From positions 1-52,676 of the forward strand of contig CAMYOG010000033.1 of NCBI GenBank assembly GCA_947259925.1: a stretch of DNA of 52,676 nucleotides, read 5' to 3'. Position 1 is the stretch's first letter; each line of letters begins with the position of its first letter. A program made the translations under genes and the position numbers. The notes beneath the pieces are model-generated. The model was given only the letters and a program-made list of their open reading frames with translations, made no database searches and was not told the DNA's origin. The DNA is from Thermoanaerobaculia bacterium. GTDB taxonomy: Bacteria > Acidobacteriota > Thermoanaerobaculia > Multivoradales > JAHEKO01. Positions 19,461-29,115 of this stretch are shown here, in pieces.

Positions 19461-20434
19461 GGCTCGCTGGTGTGCTTCTGATCGTCCTGCTGGTCGCCGC
19501 TTGCGCCGAGCAGGCGGCCGCTCCGAAGTCAGAGGAGCCACGCCTGCCGGTCGAGGCGAGCGCCTCGGTCGACCGGGCGGTGGCGACCACCGGCGACGTC
19601 CTGACGTTCCGGGTCAGTGTCGATCACGATCCCGCCTACGAAGTAAGGATCCCGGAGGCCGGCGCATCGATCGAGGGCTTCCGGATCGTCGACGTGACCC
19701 GCGAGGAGCCGGTCGAGCGCGGCGGGCGGGTCGTCCGCGAGCTGCTCTACCGGCTGCGCGCCGATCTCGTCGGCTCCTACATCCTGCCGTCGATCTCGGT
19801 CAGGTTCCGGCGCGCGGACGCCCCGGAGGGCGAGATCGACGGAGCGGTCGAGACCTCCGAGATCTTCGTCGAGGTGGAGTCGGTGCTGCCGGCCGACGGG
19901 TCGGCCGAGGACATAAGAGGCCTCAAGCCGCTTCGACCGATCGAGAGCGGCCGGCGTCTGTTGACCGCCGCGATCGCCCTCGGCGCACTGCTGCTCGGCG
20001 CCCTCGCGGTCTGGTACCTCCGGCGCGGGCGGGGCGAGGACGCGAGCGCGCCGCCCGAGCCGGCGCACGAGGTGGCGTTCCGGGCTCTCGATGCCCTCCG
20101 GGGGACCGACTTCACGGATCCGGTCGCGGTGCGCCGGTTCTACTTCCGGATCTCCGAGACCGTGCGCACCTATGTCGAGGGCCGCTTCGGCTTGAACGCG
20201 ACCGATCTCACCACCGAGGAGATCCTCGTCGGGCTGCCGGCGGTGACGGAGCTCTCCGAGGTCGATCGCGGCGCGCTGGTCGAGTTTCTCCGGCACACCG
20301 ACCAGGTGAAGTTCGCCGAGCACCGGCCGACCGAGGCGGAGATCGAGCGCACCTACGAGGGCGCTCTGGCCTTTGTCGAGGCGACCCGCCCCGGCCCCGA
20401 GCCGGCCGCCGCCGTAGAGGAGCTCGCCGCATGA
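19457..20434 (+). CDS. BatD-like / DUF4381-type lipoprotein
   Basis: The 325-residue protein has a lipoprotein signal with C16 in LVAACAEQ, an Ig-like beta region (~35-150), a transmembrane helix at ~169-188 and a cytoplasmic helical tail with YFRISETVRTYVEGRFG and LRHTDQVKFAEHRPTEAE, which is the DUF4381/BatD tail signature. Having both a lipobox and a later helix is odd, and the first segment could be an ordinary signal peptide. It overlaps both neighbours by ATGA, so it is translationally coupled in the Bat operon. Confidence 0.82.
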   Translation: MRLAGVLLIVLLVAACAEQAAAPKSEEPRLPVEASASVDRAVATTGDVLTFRVSVDHDPAYEVRIPEAGASIEGFRIVDVTREEPVERGGRVVRELLYRLRADLVGSYILPSISVRFRRADAPEGEIDGAVETSEIFVEVESVLPADGSAEDIRGLKPLRPIESGRRLLTAAIALGALLLGALAVWYLRRGRGEDASAPPEPAHEVAFRALDALRGTDFTDPVAVRRFYFRISETVRTYVEGRFGLNATDLTTEEILVGLPAVTELSEVDRGALVEFLRHTDQVKFAEHRPTEAEIERTYEGALAFVEATRPGPEPAAAVEELAA

Positions 20435-21459
20435 TCGGAGATCTCTTCTTCGCCGACCTGTCCCTTTTCTGGGCGCTGGTGCCGTTGTTCGTGCTCTGGC
20501 TCCTCGCCTGGTACCTCCTGCCGAAGCTGTTTCGGCGCCGGGGAGCGGTACGGTTCTCGAATCTGCACCCGCTCCAGCAGCTCCGGCCTTCACGCACGCT
20601 GCTTCTCCGACGGCTGGTGATGGGGCTTCGGATCCTGGTCGTGGCCCTGCTGATCCTCGGGATGGCCCGTCCGCAGACCGGTCGCAAGCAGACCCAGGTG
20701 AAGACCGAGGGCATCGACATCGTTCTGGCGCTCGACACCTCGGGCAGCATGCAGGCCCTCGACCTCGACGGCGACCGGACGATCGCCAAGCGCCGCAACC
20801 GGCTGGAGGTCGCCAAGGCGGTCGTCGACGAGTTCGTCGGCAAGCGCGTCAACGATCAGATCGGCCTCGTCGTCTTCGGCAGCGAGGCCTTCACCCAGTG
20901 TCCGCTCACCCTCGACCACGGCGTCCTCGCCACCTTCCTGGAGCGGGTCGAGATCGGCATGGCGGGCGACGGGACCGCGATCGGCTCGGCGATCGGCACC
21001 GCGGTCAAACGGCTGAAGGACTCGGAGGCCAAGTCGAAGGTGATCGTGCTGTTGACCGACGGCCGCAACAACGCCGGCGCGCTCAGTCCCGGCAAAGCGG
21101 CCGAGGTCGCCGCCACCTACGGCATCAAGATCTACACCGTCGGCGCCGGTACCCGGGAGAAGGCGCCGTTCCTGGTCGACTCCCTGTTCGGCAAGCAGGT
21201 GGTCTACCAGGACGTCGAGATGGACGAGACCAGCCTGCGGGAGATCGCTCGCCGGACTTCGGGAGCCTACTTCCGCGCCGAGGACGAGGAGGCGCTGACC
21301 GAGATCTACGGCCAGATCGACGAGCTGGAGACGACCGAGATCACGACCGACACCTACATGGAGTACCACGAGCGCTTCCGCTACTTCGTGATTCCGGCGG
21401 TGGTGCTACTGCTATTCGAGGTGGTCCTGCTGGGGACGCGGTTCAGGAAGCTGCCATGA
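20431..21459 (+). CDS. BatA-type vWA membrane protein
   Basis: The 342-residue inner-membrane protein has helices at ~10-30 and ~62-80, a periplasmic or cytoplasmic vWA domain from ~95 with a complete MIDAS motif D102-T-S104-G-S106, the later LLTDGRNNAG metal site and a last helix at the C-terminus (YFVIPAVVLLLFEVVLL). This is the BatA topology. The start lies in an ATGA overlap with the preceding gene. Confidence 0.92.
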   Translation: MIGDLFFADLSLFWALVPLFVLWLLAWYLLPKLFRRRGAVRFSNLHPLQQLRPSRTLLLRRLVMGLRILVVALLILGMARPQTGRKQTQVKTEGIDIVLALDTSGSMQALDLDGDRTIAKRRNRLEVAKAVVDEFVGKRVNDQIGLVVFGSEAFTQCPLTLDHGVLATFLERVEIGMAGDGTAIGSAIGTAVKRLKDSEAKSKVIVLLTDGRNNAGALSPGKAAEVAATYGIKIYTVGAGTREKAPFLVDSLFGKQVVYQDVEMDETSLREIARRTSGAYFRAEDEEALTEIYGQIDELETTEITTDTYMEYHERFRYFVIPAVVLLLFEVVLLGTRFRKLP

Positions 21460-23504
21460 CCACCCGTCGCGCACCACTCCTGTCTGTCGCCTGGCTGAGC
21501 CTGCTGCTGGCCGGCTGCGACGATGTCCAGGTCGGCAGCGCGGACTCGCTCTGGCTGCTCTGGCTCGTCCCGGGCCTGGTCGCCTTCTACATCTACGCCT
21601 TTCGCAGCAAGACGTCTCTACTGCGCCGGTTCGCGTCGCCCGAGATGCTCGCCCGGCTCACCTCAGGGGTCAGTCGACCCCGTCAGTACTTCAAGGCCGC
21701 GCTGGTGGTGATCGGCCTCGCGGCGGCGCTGGCGGCCCTGTCCGAGATCCGCTGGGGCTTCACCTGGGAGGAGGTGCAGCGCCGGGGCGTCGATATCGTC
21801 GTCGCGCTCGACGTCTCGGACAGCATGCTGGTCGAGGACGCCGAGTCGGGCGGCCGGTTGAGCCGGATCGAGCGGGCCAAGCGGGAGATCACCGACCTGC
21901 TGCGATTGATGGAAGGCGACCGGATCGGCCTGGTCGCGTTCGCCGGCACGGCGTTCGTCGAATGCCCCCTGACGCTGGACTACGGCGCCGCCGAGATCTT
22001 CCTCGACACCATCGACACCGATCTGATCCCGGTCAAGGGGACGTCACTCGGTGACGCGATCCGCACCTCGCTGGAGGCCTTCGAGGGCGGGTCCCACCCC
22101 TCGCGAGCGGTCATCCTGATCACCGATGGCGAAGACCACACCGGCGACGCGTTGCGAGCCGCCGAGGAGGCGAAGCTCGTGGGCGTCCGGATCTTTACCA
22201 TCGGCATCGGACGGGACGAGGGCGCGCCGATCCCGGCGCCGTCGGGTGGCTTCCGCCGCGACCGCCGGGGCGAGATCATTCTCAGCCGCCTCGACGAGCC
22301 GACCCTGCAGAAGATCGCGCTCGACACCGGCGGCAAGTACGTCCGCTCGGTGACCGGCGACGTCGATCTCGAGCAGATCTACTCGCAGGGGATCAAGGCG
22401 ACCCTCGAGGACCAGGAGCTCGGCTCGAAGCGCCGTCAGCGCTGGGAGGAGCGCTTCCAGTGGCTGCTCGCCGTCGCGCTGCTCGCGTTGACCATCGAGA
22501 CCCTGGTCAGCGACCGCTCACGCCCCGAGCGCGGGCGGCGGCGCGTGCTTCCGGCGGCGGTGATCGTTCTACTGGCGCTCGCTCCTGCGGCGTCGGCACA
22601 GACGGCGGAGGAGCCGCCGGAGCCGGTCGAGCCGGAGCGATTCGACGACCCGTTTCAGGCCTATTCCTCGGGCGCCTGGTCGCAGGCGCTGGAGCAGTTC
22701 ACCGACTACCAGGTCGAGCGCCCCGAAGATCCCGAGGTCACCTTCAACCTTGGAAGCGTGCATTACCAGATGCGCAACTACCCGGAGGCCGAGCGGGCTT
22801 TTGGCGCGGCCGCGGTCGCGGCCGACGAGCAGCTGCGGCAGCAGGCGCTCTACAACCTCGGCAACACCGCCTTTCGACAGGGCAAGCTCCAGGACGCGGT
22901 CGAGCTCTACAAGAGCGCCCTCGAGCTCGATCCGGCGGACGAGGACGCGAAGTTCAACCTGGAGTTCGTCCGCGACGAGATCCGGCGCCGGGTGGAAGAG
23001 CAGAAAGAACGGCAGGAGCAACAACAACAACAACAGCAGGGCCAGGAGGGCCAGGAGGGCCAGCAGGAACAGCAGCAGGAGCAGCAGAGCCCCGATTCCG
23101 AGCAGGGTCAGGAGGAGCAGCAGCAGAGTGGTCCGGACGGCGATCAGGACGGACTTCCGGACGCCACCGAGGAGAGCGCGGAGAACCCGACCGATCCCAG
23201 GAACCCCGATTCGGACGGAGACGGCCTGGCCGACGGCCAGGAAGACCTCAACAGCAACGGACGAGTGGACGAGCAGGAGACCGATCCGAACAATCCGGAC
23301 TCGGACGGCGACGGCGTCCCGGATGGGCAAGAGGCGGAGGCGCGGGCGCAGCAGGAGGCGGCCGCCGAGGCGAGCGAGCTGCCGCCGGACGAGAGCCTGA
23401 CGCCGGAAGAGGCCGAGCGCTACTTACAGGCGATTCAGGAAGGGCGTCCGGAGCAGCGCCGCGGCCAGCCGGGCCGTAGGACTCGGCCGCTCAAGGACTG
23501 GTAG
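21456..23504 (+). CDS. BatB-BatC fusion with TSP3-like acidic repeats
   Basis: The 682-residue protein joins two Bat proteins. Residues 1-352 are BatB: helices near 30-45 and 78-98, a vWA domain with MIDAS D119-V-S121-D-S123 and LITDGEDHTG, and a helix at 334-352. After a second hydrophobic segment (364-383, ending in an AAPAASAQ-like signal site) come TPR repeats (~400-505, BatC-like), a Gln-rich linker (521-560) and two or three thrombospondin-type-3 calcium-binding repeats such as NPDSDGDGLADGQED. The internal signal-like segment means the TPR part faces the periplasm. No frameshift is seen at the junction. Confidence 0.9.
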   Translation: MTTRRAPLLSVAWLSLLLAGCDDVQVGSADSLWLLWLVPGLVAFYIYAFRSKTSLLRRFASPEMLARLTSGVSRPRQYFKAALVVIGLAAALAALSEIRWGFTWEEVQRRGVDIVVALDVSDSMLVEDAESGGRLSRIERAKREITDLLRLMEGDRIGLVAFAGTAFVECPLTLDYGAAEIFLDTIDTDLIPVKGTSLGDAIRTSLEAFEGGSHPSRAVILITDGEDHTGDALRAAEEAKLVGVRIFTIGIGRDEGAPIPAPSGGFRRDRRGEIILSRLDEPTLQKIALDTGGKYVRSVTGDVDLEQIYSQGIKATLEDQELGSKRRQRWEERFQWLLAVALLALTIETLVSDRSRPERGRRRVLPAAVIVLLALAPAASAQTAEEPPEPVEPERFDDPFQAYSSGAWSQALEQFTDYQVERPEDPEVTFNLGSVHYQMRNYPEAERAFGAAAVAADEQLRQQALYNLGNTAFRQGKLQDAVELYKSALELDPADEDAKFNLEFVRDEIRRRVEEQKERQEQQQQQQQGQEGQEGQQEQQQEQQSPDSEQGQEEQQQSGPDGDQDGLPDATEESAENPTDPRNPDSDGDGLADGQEDLNSNGRVDEQETDPNNPDSDGDGVPDGQEAEARAQQEAAAEASELPPDESLTPEEAERYLQAIQEGRPEQRRGQPGRRTRPLKDW

Positions 23505-23506
23505 GG

Positions 23507-25264
23507 ATGAACCGGCAAGGCATGCGGCAGGCAATCGTGAGAGGTCTCGCCCTGGTGGCGCTCCTGACCGGAGTCGGAGCCCTGCCGGCGTCAGCCCAGC
23601 GGATCGAGGTGACCGCCGACCAGACCCAGATCACGCTCGAGGATCAGATCCTCTTGACGGTCAGGGTCGAAGGGGCGCGCGGCGCCGAGCCCCAGCTGCC
23701 GACCCTCGCCGGCTTCAACGTGACGCCGGCCGGGCAGGAGACGCAGATGAGCTTCGTCAACGGGCGGACCAGCTCGAGCGTCAACTACCGCTTCCTGCTC
23801 ACCCCGCAGAGCACCGGGACCTTCGAGGTCGGCGCGGCCACAATGGATATCGGCGACCAGGTCTTCAGTAGCACTCCGTTCCAGATCCGCGTGGTCGCCG
23901 CCGCGGAGCGGCCGCCGGAGGAGCGCGACCTCTTCGTCACCGCCCGCGTCTCGACCACCGAGCCGTTCGTGGGACAACAGGTGATTCACACCTGGCGCTT
24001 CTTCCGCCGGGTCCAGGTGAGCGACGCGCGACTCGAGCCGCCGGTATTCGACGGCTTCCTGGTCGAGGACCTGGGCGACGTGCGGGAGTACCAGGCGACG
24101 GTGCGCGGACGTCAGTACCTGGTGAGCGAGATCCGGCGCGCGCTCTTTCCGCAGGAAGTCGGCACGCTGACGATCACGCCGTCCCAGCTGACCGTGCAGG
24201 CGCTGCTCCAGAGCCAGGGCCGGCGCTCGCGCAGCATTCTCGACGATTTCTTCCAGTCGCGCCGGACCGAGCGTCGGGCCCTGCGCGGTCCCACGATAGA
24301 GCTCCAGGTCCGGCCGCTGCCACCGCCGCCCGCCGGGTTCAGCGGTCTGGTCGGCGACTTCGACATCGAAGCCCAGCTGACCCGGAGCGAGCTCAAGGTC
24401 GGTGAGTCCGCGACCCTCAAGGTCACCGTGTCGGGCAAGGGGAACAGCCAGCTGATCGCCGAGCCGCCGCTGCCGACGCTGCCCCAGTTCAAGATCTACG
24501 CCGACAAGCCGTCGAGCTCGCTCAACCGGAGCGGTAACGAGCTCTCGGGCAGTCGCAGCTTCAGCAAGGCGCTGGTGCCGCTGGCGCCCGGCGAGCTGGT
24601 CATTCCGGCGATTGACCTGAGCTACTTCGATCCGGCGAGTGAGAGCTATCGGCTGGTGAGCACCGGCGCGATCGCGCTCCAGGTGGCGCCGGCCGACGGC
24701 GAAGAGGACCTGGGACTAACCGAGGCGCTGGCACCCACCCAGGGCAAGGTCTCGGTGCGGATCATGGCGGACGACATCCTGCCGCTCTACAAAGAGCTCG
24801 ACGCCGCGGAGCCGAGACCGACTCTCGGCCGCACCTGGGCACTGACCGCGGGCCTGCTGCTGCCGCCGTTCCTCTACCTGGCGGTCGCAATCGGCCAGCG
24901 CCGCCGCGAGCGGTTCGCGCTCGACGGCACCCTGCGCCGTCGCCACGTGGCGATGCGCACGGCCTCGAAGAAGCTGGCCGAGCTCGCCTCGGCCGACGAT
25001 CACGCGGCCGTGGGGCTGGCGTCCCTCTGTCTGCGCGAGTTCATCGGCGACAAGCTCGGAATCGAGGGGAGCGCCCTGACCCCGGCCGAGGTTGGCGACA
25101 AGCTACGCAAGCTGGAGGTGGAGGAAGTGGCCTCGGTCGAGGTCGTCGACGTCCTGGAGCGGCTCGAGGCGGCCCAGTATGGCGCCGCGACCGTCTCGGG
25201 GACCGACATCCATGAACGGCTCAAGCCGCTCTTGCGCCGGCTCGACAAGGAGATCCGGCCGTGA
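23507..25264 (+). CDS. BatD oxygen-tolerance-type protein
   Basis: The 585-residue protein has a Sec signal (cleavage near ALPASAQ), three Ig-like beta domains typical of BatD (TADQTQITLEDQILLTVRV, then FVTARVSTTEPFVGQQV, then LTRSELKVGESATLKVTV), a transmembrane helix near 445-465 and a cytoplasmic helical tail. BatD proteins expose the beta domains in the periplasm and belong to the same complex as BatA and BatB. It begins 2 bp after the BatB-C stop. Confidence 0.92.
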   Translation: MNRQGMRQAIVRGLALVALLTGVGALPASAQRIEVTADQTQITLEDQILLTVRVEGARGAEPQLPTLAGFNVTPAGQETQMSFVNGRTSSSVNYRFLLTPQSTGTFEVGAATMDIGDQVFSSTPFQIRVVAAAERPPEERDLFVTARVSTTEPFVGQQVIHTWRFFRRVQVSDARLEPPVFDGFLVEDLGDVREYQATVRGRQYLVSEIRRALFPQEVGTLTITPSQLTVQALLQSQGRRSRSILDDFFQSRRTERRALRGPTIELQVRPLPPPPAGFSGLVGDFDIEAQLTRSELKVGESATLKVTVSGKGNSQLIAEPPLPTLPQFKIYADKPSSSLNRSGNELSGSRSFSKALVPLAPGELVIPAIDLSYFDPASESYRLVSTGAIALQVAPADGEEDLGLTEALAPTQGKVSVRIMADDILPLYKELDAAEPRPTLGRTWALTAGLLLPPFLYLAVAIGQRRRERFALDGTLRRRHVAMRTASKKLAELASADDHAAVGLASLCLREFIGDKLGIEGSALTPAEVGDKLRKLEVEEVASVEVVDVLERLEAAQYGAATVSGTDIHERLKPLLRRLDKEIRP

Positions 25265-26064
25265 GGGTGGGCTCCTGGATCGTCCTCGGCATACTGCTCG
25301 GGGGCGGCGCCGGGGCAGCGGAGGAGCCGCCCGCGCAGGGTGCCGAGCCGATCGAGTTGGCCCCGGCGACGCCGTTCTCGAGGCCCGAGCTCTTCATCGA
25401 GGCGAACGCCGCCTACGAGGACGGCGACTACGCGACCGCCGTGCGCCTCTACGACTCACTCGTCGAGCGGGGGCACGACGCCGGTCATCTGCACTACAAC
25501 CTCGGCAACGCCTACTTGCGCAACGGTGAGCTCGGGCGCGCGATCGCCTCGTACCGGCGGGCCTGGCTGCGGCTGCCGAGAGACGAGGACGTTCGGGCGA
25601 ATCTCGACTTCGCGCGCAAGACGACGCAAGACGCGCTGGCTGCGCCCGGCCCGTCGGCGGTGACCTCGACGCTCTTCTTCTGGCACTACGGGATGAGCAT
25701 GAGCGAGCTCGAGCGGCTCGCCCTCGTCCTCAACCTGATCTTCTGGCTCGTCCTGGCCGTGCGGCTCTTCCGCCGCAACTCGGAGTTCCTGCGCTGGACC
25801 ACGTTCCTGATCCTGATCCCGCTGATCGCGGTCCTGGCGTCGCTGGCGGTGCGCGCCTTCGATCCGCAGCGGGTGGCCGTCGTCATCCCCCAGGAGATCA
25901 ACGCGCAGTCGGGCCCGGAGGGCGATGCCGTCGTGCGCTTCAAGCTCCACGCCGGGAGCGAGGTCGAGCTGCGCGGCCGTCGCGACGGCTGGCTACGGAT
26001 CTCGCTTCCCGACGGCCAGCAGGGCTGGATCGAGGCCGAGCACGCCGAGATCGTCGAAGGCTGA
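25261..26064 (+). CDS. BatE-type TPR and SH3b membrane protein
   Basis: The 267-residue protein has a signal peptide, two TPR units (FIEANAAYEDGDYATAVRLY and HYNLGNAYLRNGELGRAI), two central transmembrane helices (~155-200) and a C-terminal SH3b-like beta domain (KLHAGSEVELRGRRDGWLRI). This is the BatE architecture. The GTG start overlaps the batD stop. It closes the operon and is followed by tandem hairpins. Confidence 0.9.
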   Translation: MRVGSWIVLGILLGGGAGAAEEPPAQGAEPIELAPATPFSRPELFIEANAAYEDGDYATAVRLYDSLVERGHDAGHLHYNLGNAYLRNGELGRAIASYRRAWLRLPRDEDVRANLDFARKTTQDALAAPGPSAVTSTLFFWHYGMSMSELERLALVLNLIFWLVLAVRLFRRNSEFLRWTTFLILIPLIAVLASLAVRAFDPQRVAVVIPQEINAQSGPEGDAVVRFKLHAGSEVELRGRRDGWLRISLPDGQQGWIEAEHAEIVEG

Positions 26065-26075
26065 GGGGTCCATCA

Positions 26076-26263
26076 GATCACCCCCCCTCAGCCTCGATCC
26101 CTCTCCCACCTTCGAGGTGGGCGAGGGACGCCGATCTTGTTGATCACCCCGCTCACCCTCGATCCCTCTCCCAGCCTCGAGGTGGGCGAGGGACGTCGAT
26201 CCTTTTGATCACCCCCCTCACCCTCGATCCCTCTCCCACCCTCGCGGTGGGAGAGGGACGCCC
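26076..26263. repeat. Three tandem 65-66 bp hairpin repeats between convergent genes
   Basis: Three copies of a unit begin with GATCACCCC at 26076, 26142 and 26207. Each contains a hairpin of the form [28 protein letters not shown]: 26099-26127, 26164-26192 and 26229-26257. The last stem is perfect over 12 bp. They fill the gap between batE and the convergent sulfatase-like gene, so they may block transcription from both sides. They lack U-tracts. Confidence 0.7.
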
Positions 26264-26302
26264 CCTCCCGGTGCTCACTTGCTGTGCCGGGAGCGCCGAA
26301 CG

Positions 26303-27670
26303 CTACTGGATGTAGCCGAGCGACCGGAGGTTCTCGAGCGTCTTCTCGTCGAGCTCGACGGCGTCGTCCGGTCCGATGCTCTCGGCGTGCACCCGGTAGG
26401 CCTGGATCCTCGCTACTAGGTCGGTGGCCACCCTGCGGCGGAGCTTGGAGATGTTCTGTCGCTCGAGCGGGTCGTCTTCGAGGTTGAACAGCTCCGTCCG
26501 ACCCCGCTGCGGCTCGTAGATCACCTTGTACGGCCAGGCGATCGCGCTCTCGCGCTGCGGGCCGTAGAGGGTGCGCTCGGCGATCAGGGTCCGGGGCTCG
26601 CCTGCTCGGCTTGGCCTCTCGAGCATCGGCGCCAGACTCCGTCCCGGCAGCCCCTCTAGCGCCGGCAGGCCGAGCAGCTCGACCACGGTGGGGAAGATGT
26701 CGATCAGCGAGACCGGCTCGGCGCGCCGGCCCGGCCGCATCCCCGGTCCCCAGACCACCAGTGGGATCCTCACCAGCTCGTTGTAGAGCGTGTGGCCGTG
26801 CTCGAAGCCGCCGTGATCGCCGAACTCCTCACCGTGGTCCGCGGTCAGGATCACCACGCTGTCGGCCAGCCGGCCGCTCTCCTCGAGCCCCTCCCACAGG
26901 CGCCCTAGCTGCTGGTCGACGAAAGCGATCTCCTCGTCGTAGGCGCCGATCAGGAAGTCCCAGTCGACGTCCTCCTTGGCGCGGACGCGCTTCCGGAGCG
27001 GCCGTAGCTCCATCATCGAGCTCCGCTCCTCGTCGCTCATCTCGGTCGGTGCGAAGCGGCCACGGAACGGCTCCGGAGCGTCGTAGTTGAGGTGCGGGTC
27101 GAAGAAGTGAACGACCAGCAGGAAGTCGCCGCGACCGTCCTTGCCGAGCCACTCGAGCGCCCGATCGACGACCTCGTCGGCACGACGGATCCGCTTCCGA
27201 TTGCCGCCGATATGGTCGTAGGTCTGGAATCCGCGGGCGACGCCGAAGTCCGGATGCAGGAAGGCGTTGTTCATTATCGCCGCGGTATCGCGGTCCGCGG
27301 CGAGCAGGGTCTCCGCCAGGGTCGGCATGCCGGCCCGCAGGGGGAGGAAGTTCCGCCCCTCGGGAGCGTCGTCGGTGCGCGGCGCGGGCCAGCCGGCCAG
27401 GTGCTCCGCCGGCGGCCGGCCGGTGAACAGCGAGCCGAAGGACGGCAGGGTCCAGGGCGAGGTCGCGAAGGCGTTGTCGAAGACCACGGCCTCACGCCCC
27501 AGAGCGTCGAGAACCGGGCTCGTCTCGCGATCGTGCCTGTAGAGCCCGAGGTGATCCGCTCGCAAGGTGTCGACGACGATCAACACCACCGAGCGGGGCG
27601 GCGCCGGTGCGCACGACAGCAGCGCGACCGCGCCGAGCGAGAGAGCGAGGGTCAGCCGGCGCCAGCTCAT
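26303..27670 (-). CDS. Sulfatase-like lipoprotein (alkaline phosphatase superfamily)
   Basis: The 455-residue protein has a lipoprotein signal with C20 in VALLSCAP, a metal site VVDTLRADHLGLYRHDRETSP-like start with D34, the LTADHGEEFGDHGGFEHG second metal site and YNELVRIPLVVWGPG. The nucleophile position reads T74-L-P-S-F78, so the formylglycine cysteine/serine and the arginine are absent. The C-terminus is LRSLGYIQ. It is translationally coupled (ATGA) to the upstream alkaline-phosphatase-family gene. Confidence 0.87.
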   Translation of the reverse strand: MSWRRLTLALSLGAVALLSCAPAPPRSVVLIVVDTLRADHLGLYRHDRETSPVLDALGREAVVFDNAFATSPWTLPSFGSLFTGRPPAEHLAGWPAPRTDDAPEGRNFLPLRAGMPTLAETLLAADRDTAAIMNNAFLHPDFGVARGFQTYDHIGGNRKRIRRADEVVDRALEWLGKDGRGDFLLVVHFFDPHLNYDAPEPFRGRFAPTEMSDEERSSMMELRPLRKRVRAKEDVDWDFLIGAYDEEIAFVDQQLGRLWEGLEESGRLADSVVILTADHGEEFGDHGGFEHGHTLYNELVRIPLVVWGPGMRPGRRAEPVSLIDIFPTVVELLGLPALEGLPGRSLAPMLERPSRAGEPRTLIAERTLYGPQRESAIAWPYKVIYEPQRGRTELFNLEDDPLERQNISKLRRRVATDLVARIQAYRVHAESIGPDDAVELDEKTLENLRSLGYIQ

Positions 27671-29115
27671 TGGATGTAGCCGAGCGAGCGCAGCATCTCC
27701 ATGGTGCTCTCGTCGTTCTCGGCGTCGGCGCCCGCCAGCAGCGCTCTCCGGTTGATCAGGCGCTCGTAGGTCGGCACGGTCTGGATCGGGTAGCGCTCCA
27801 GGAACGCCGGGTCGATGATCTCGGTCAGCACCCGCCCGGGCAGGTCCTCGGGAATCGGTAAGCCCATCAACGCCAGGATGGTCGGGGTCAGGTCGTAGAG
27901 GGTGGCGTCGGTTTCGCTGCCGGCGACGATCGGACCGCCGCCGGCGACGAAGATCCCGGCGGGGTGGTGAACTCCGCTCTGGCCGACGGTGACGGTCTCG
28001 AACCCTTCCTCGGTCTCGGTAAACTCCTCGGTGAACGCGTCCCGGAGCCGCCTCTTGGCGCCCGCGGTCGGGAGCTTGCCCGACGGCCGGAAACCATGGT
28101 CCGAGATCACGATCGTGACGGTCGATTCGTCGGCGCCCGCGATCAGCTCGGCCAGGTAGTCGTCGTTCCGGCGGTAGACGTTGGCCACCACCGGCCCGAG
28201 CCGCGCGAGCCGTTCGGGATCGATCGAGCCGAACTTCTCCGGCTGATGGTAGTGCCAGAAGGTGTGCGAGATGGCGTCGTTGGCGATCAGGAAGACGGCA
28301 AGGAAATCGGGGCGGCCGCCCTCGCGGTCGGCTCGAGCGAGCAGGTGATCGGTGATCCGCTCGTAGGTGACCTGGGTCGAGAGTGCGTACTTGAGGACGC
28401 TCAAGCCGTGGGCGCGGACCGGCCGCGTGGCCGCCAGCAGCTCGGCCTCGTCTGCCGCGTCGAGTTCGATGATCTTGCGGATCTCCTCCATCGGCGGATC
28501 GAGCGGATCGACGATCAGCGGCAGGAGCTCGTCGGTGAGCTCAGCGGGGTAGGTGAGGCCCTCCTGTTTGACTCCGTCGGCCCACTCGCTCCAGCGGCTC
28601 CGGGTCATCCGGTCGGTGACCAGCCAGCCGCGGACCGGCTCCGCGGGCCACGACGCCCACCATCCGACCACGCCGATCGTCCGGCCGGCGGCGCCCAGGA
28701 TGTCCCAGATCGTCAGGGTGCGACGCATCCCCGAGTTAGCCAGCACCGGCTCGCCCTCCGCTTCTTCTCCCTCCGACGTGAAGTGCTCGATCCCGTGGTC
28801 CTGGCGGGTCCGGCCGGTGGCGACCGTCGTCCAGAGGGCCGGTGAGCGCATCGGGCGATCGGACTCGAGCACCGCGCGCGCGCCGCCCCGGATCAGGCCG
28901 CCGAGCGTCGGCAGATCCCCCGCCTCGATCAGTGGATCAATCACGTTGAAGGTGGCGCCGTCGATGCCGACCAGAAGGATGCGAACGCCCGTCTTCTGGC
29001 TCTCGATCACAGGCGCGGCCGGCGTCGGCGCCGGGTCGTCGGGCTCCGAGCAGCCAGCGAGCCAGACGGTCGCGAGCAGTGCCAGAACCGCCCGGGTGAG
29101 GGCGAAACGGGTCAT
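27667..29115 (-). CDS. Alkaline phosphatase-family phosphodiesterase-like lipoprotein
   Basis: The 482-residue protein has a lipoprotein signal with C22 in VWLAGCSEP and the fold of type I phosphodiesterase/nucleotide pyrophosphatase: VGIDGATFNVIDPLIEAGDLPTL-type opening, ALWTTVATGR with the threonine nucleophile, and VISDHGFRPSGK. The C-terminal MLRSLGYIQ matches the neighbouring sulfatase-like protein. It is coupled by overlaps to both its upstream DUF2723 gene and its downstream partner, so the three act together, perhaps on a surface lipid or glycan phosphoester (inference). Confidence 0.87.
   Translation of the reverse strand: MTRFALTRAVLALLATVWLAGCSEPDDPAPTPAAPVIESQKTGVRILLVGIDGATFNVIDPLIEAGDLPTLGGLIRGGARAVLESDRPMRSPALWTTVATGRTRQDHGIEHFTSEGEEAEGEPVLANSGMRRTLTIWDILGAAGRTIGVVGWWASWPAEPVRGWLVTDRMTRSRWSEWADGVKQEGLTYPAELTDELLPLIVDPLDPPMEEIRKIIELDAADEAELLAATRPVRAHGLSVLKYALSTQVTYERITDHLLARADREGGRPDFLAVFLIANDAISHTFWHYHQPEKFGSIDPERLARLGPVVANVYRRNDDYLAELIAGADESTVTIVISDHGFRPSGKLPTAGAKRRLRDAFTEEFTETEEGFETVTVGQSGVHHPAGIFVAGGGPIVAGSETDATLYDLTPTILALMGLPIPEDLPGRVLTEIIDPAFLERYPIQTVPTYERLINRRALLAGADAENDESTMEMLRSLGYIQ

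Noticed and set aside
23018..23140. CAG/CAA-rich tract looking like a repeat array
   Set aside because: It is coding Gln-rich linker in the BatB-C fusion, with irregular spacing and no CRISPR-like spacers.
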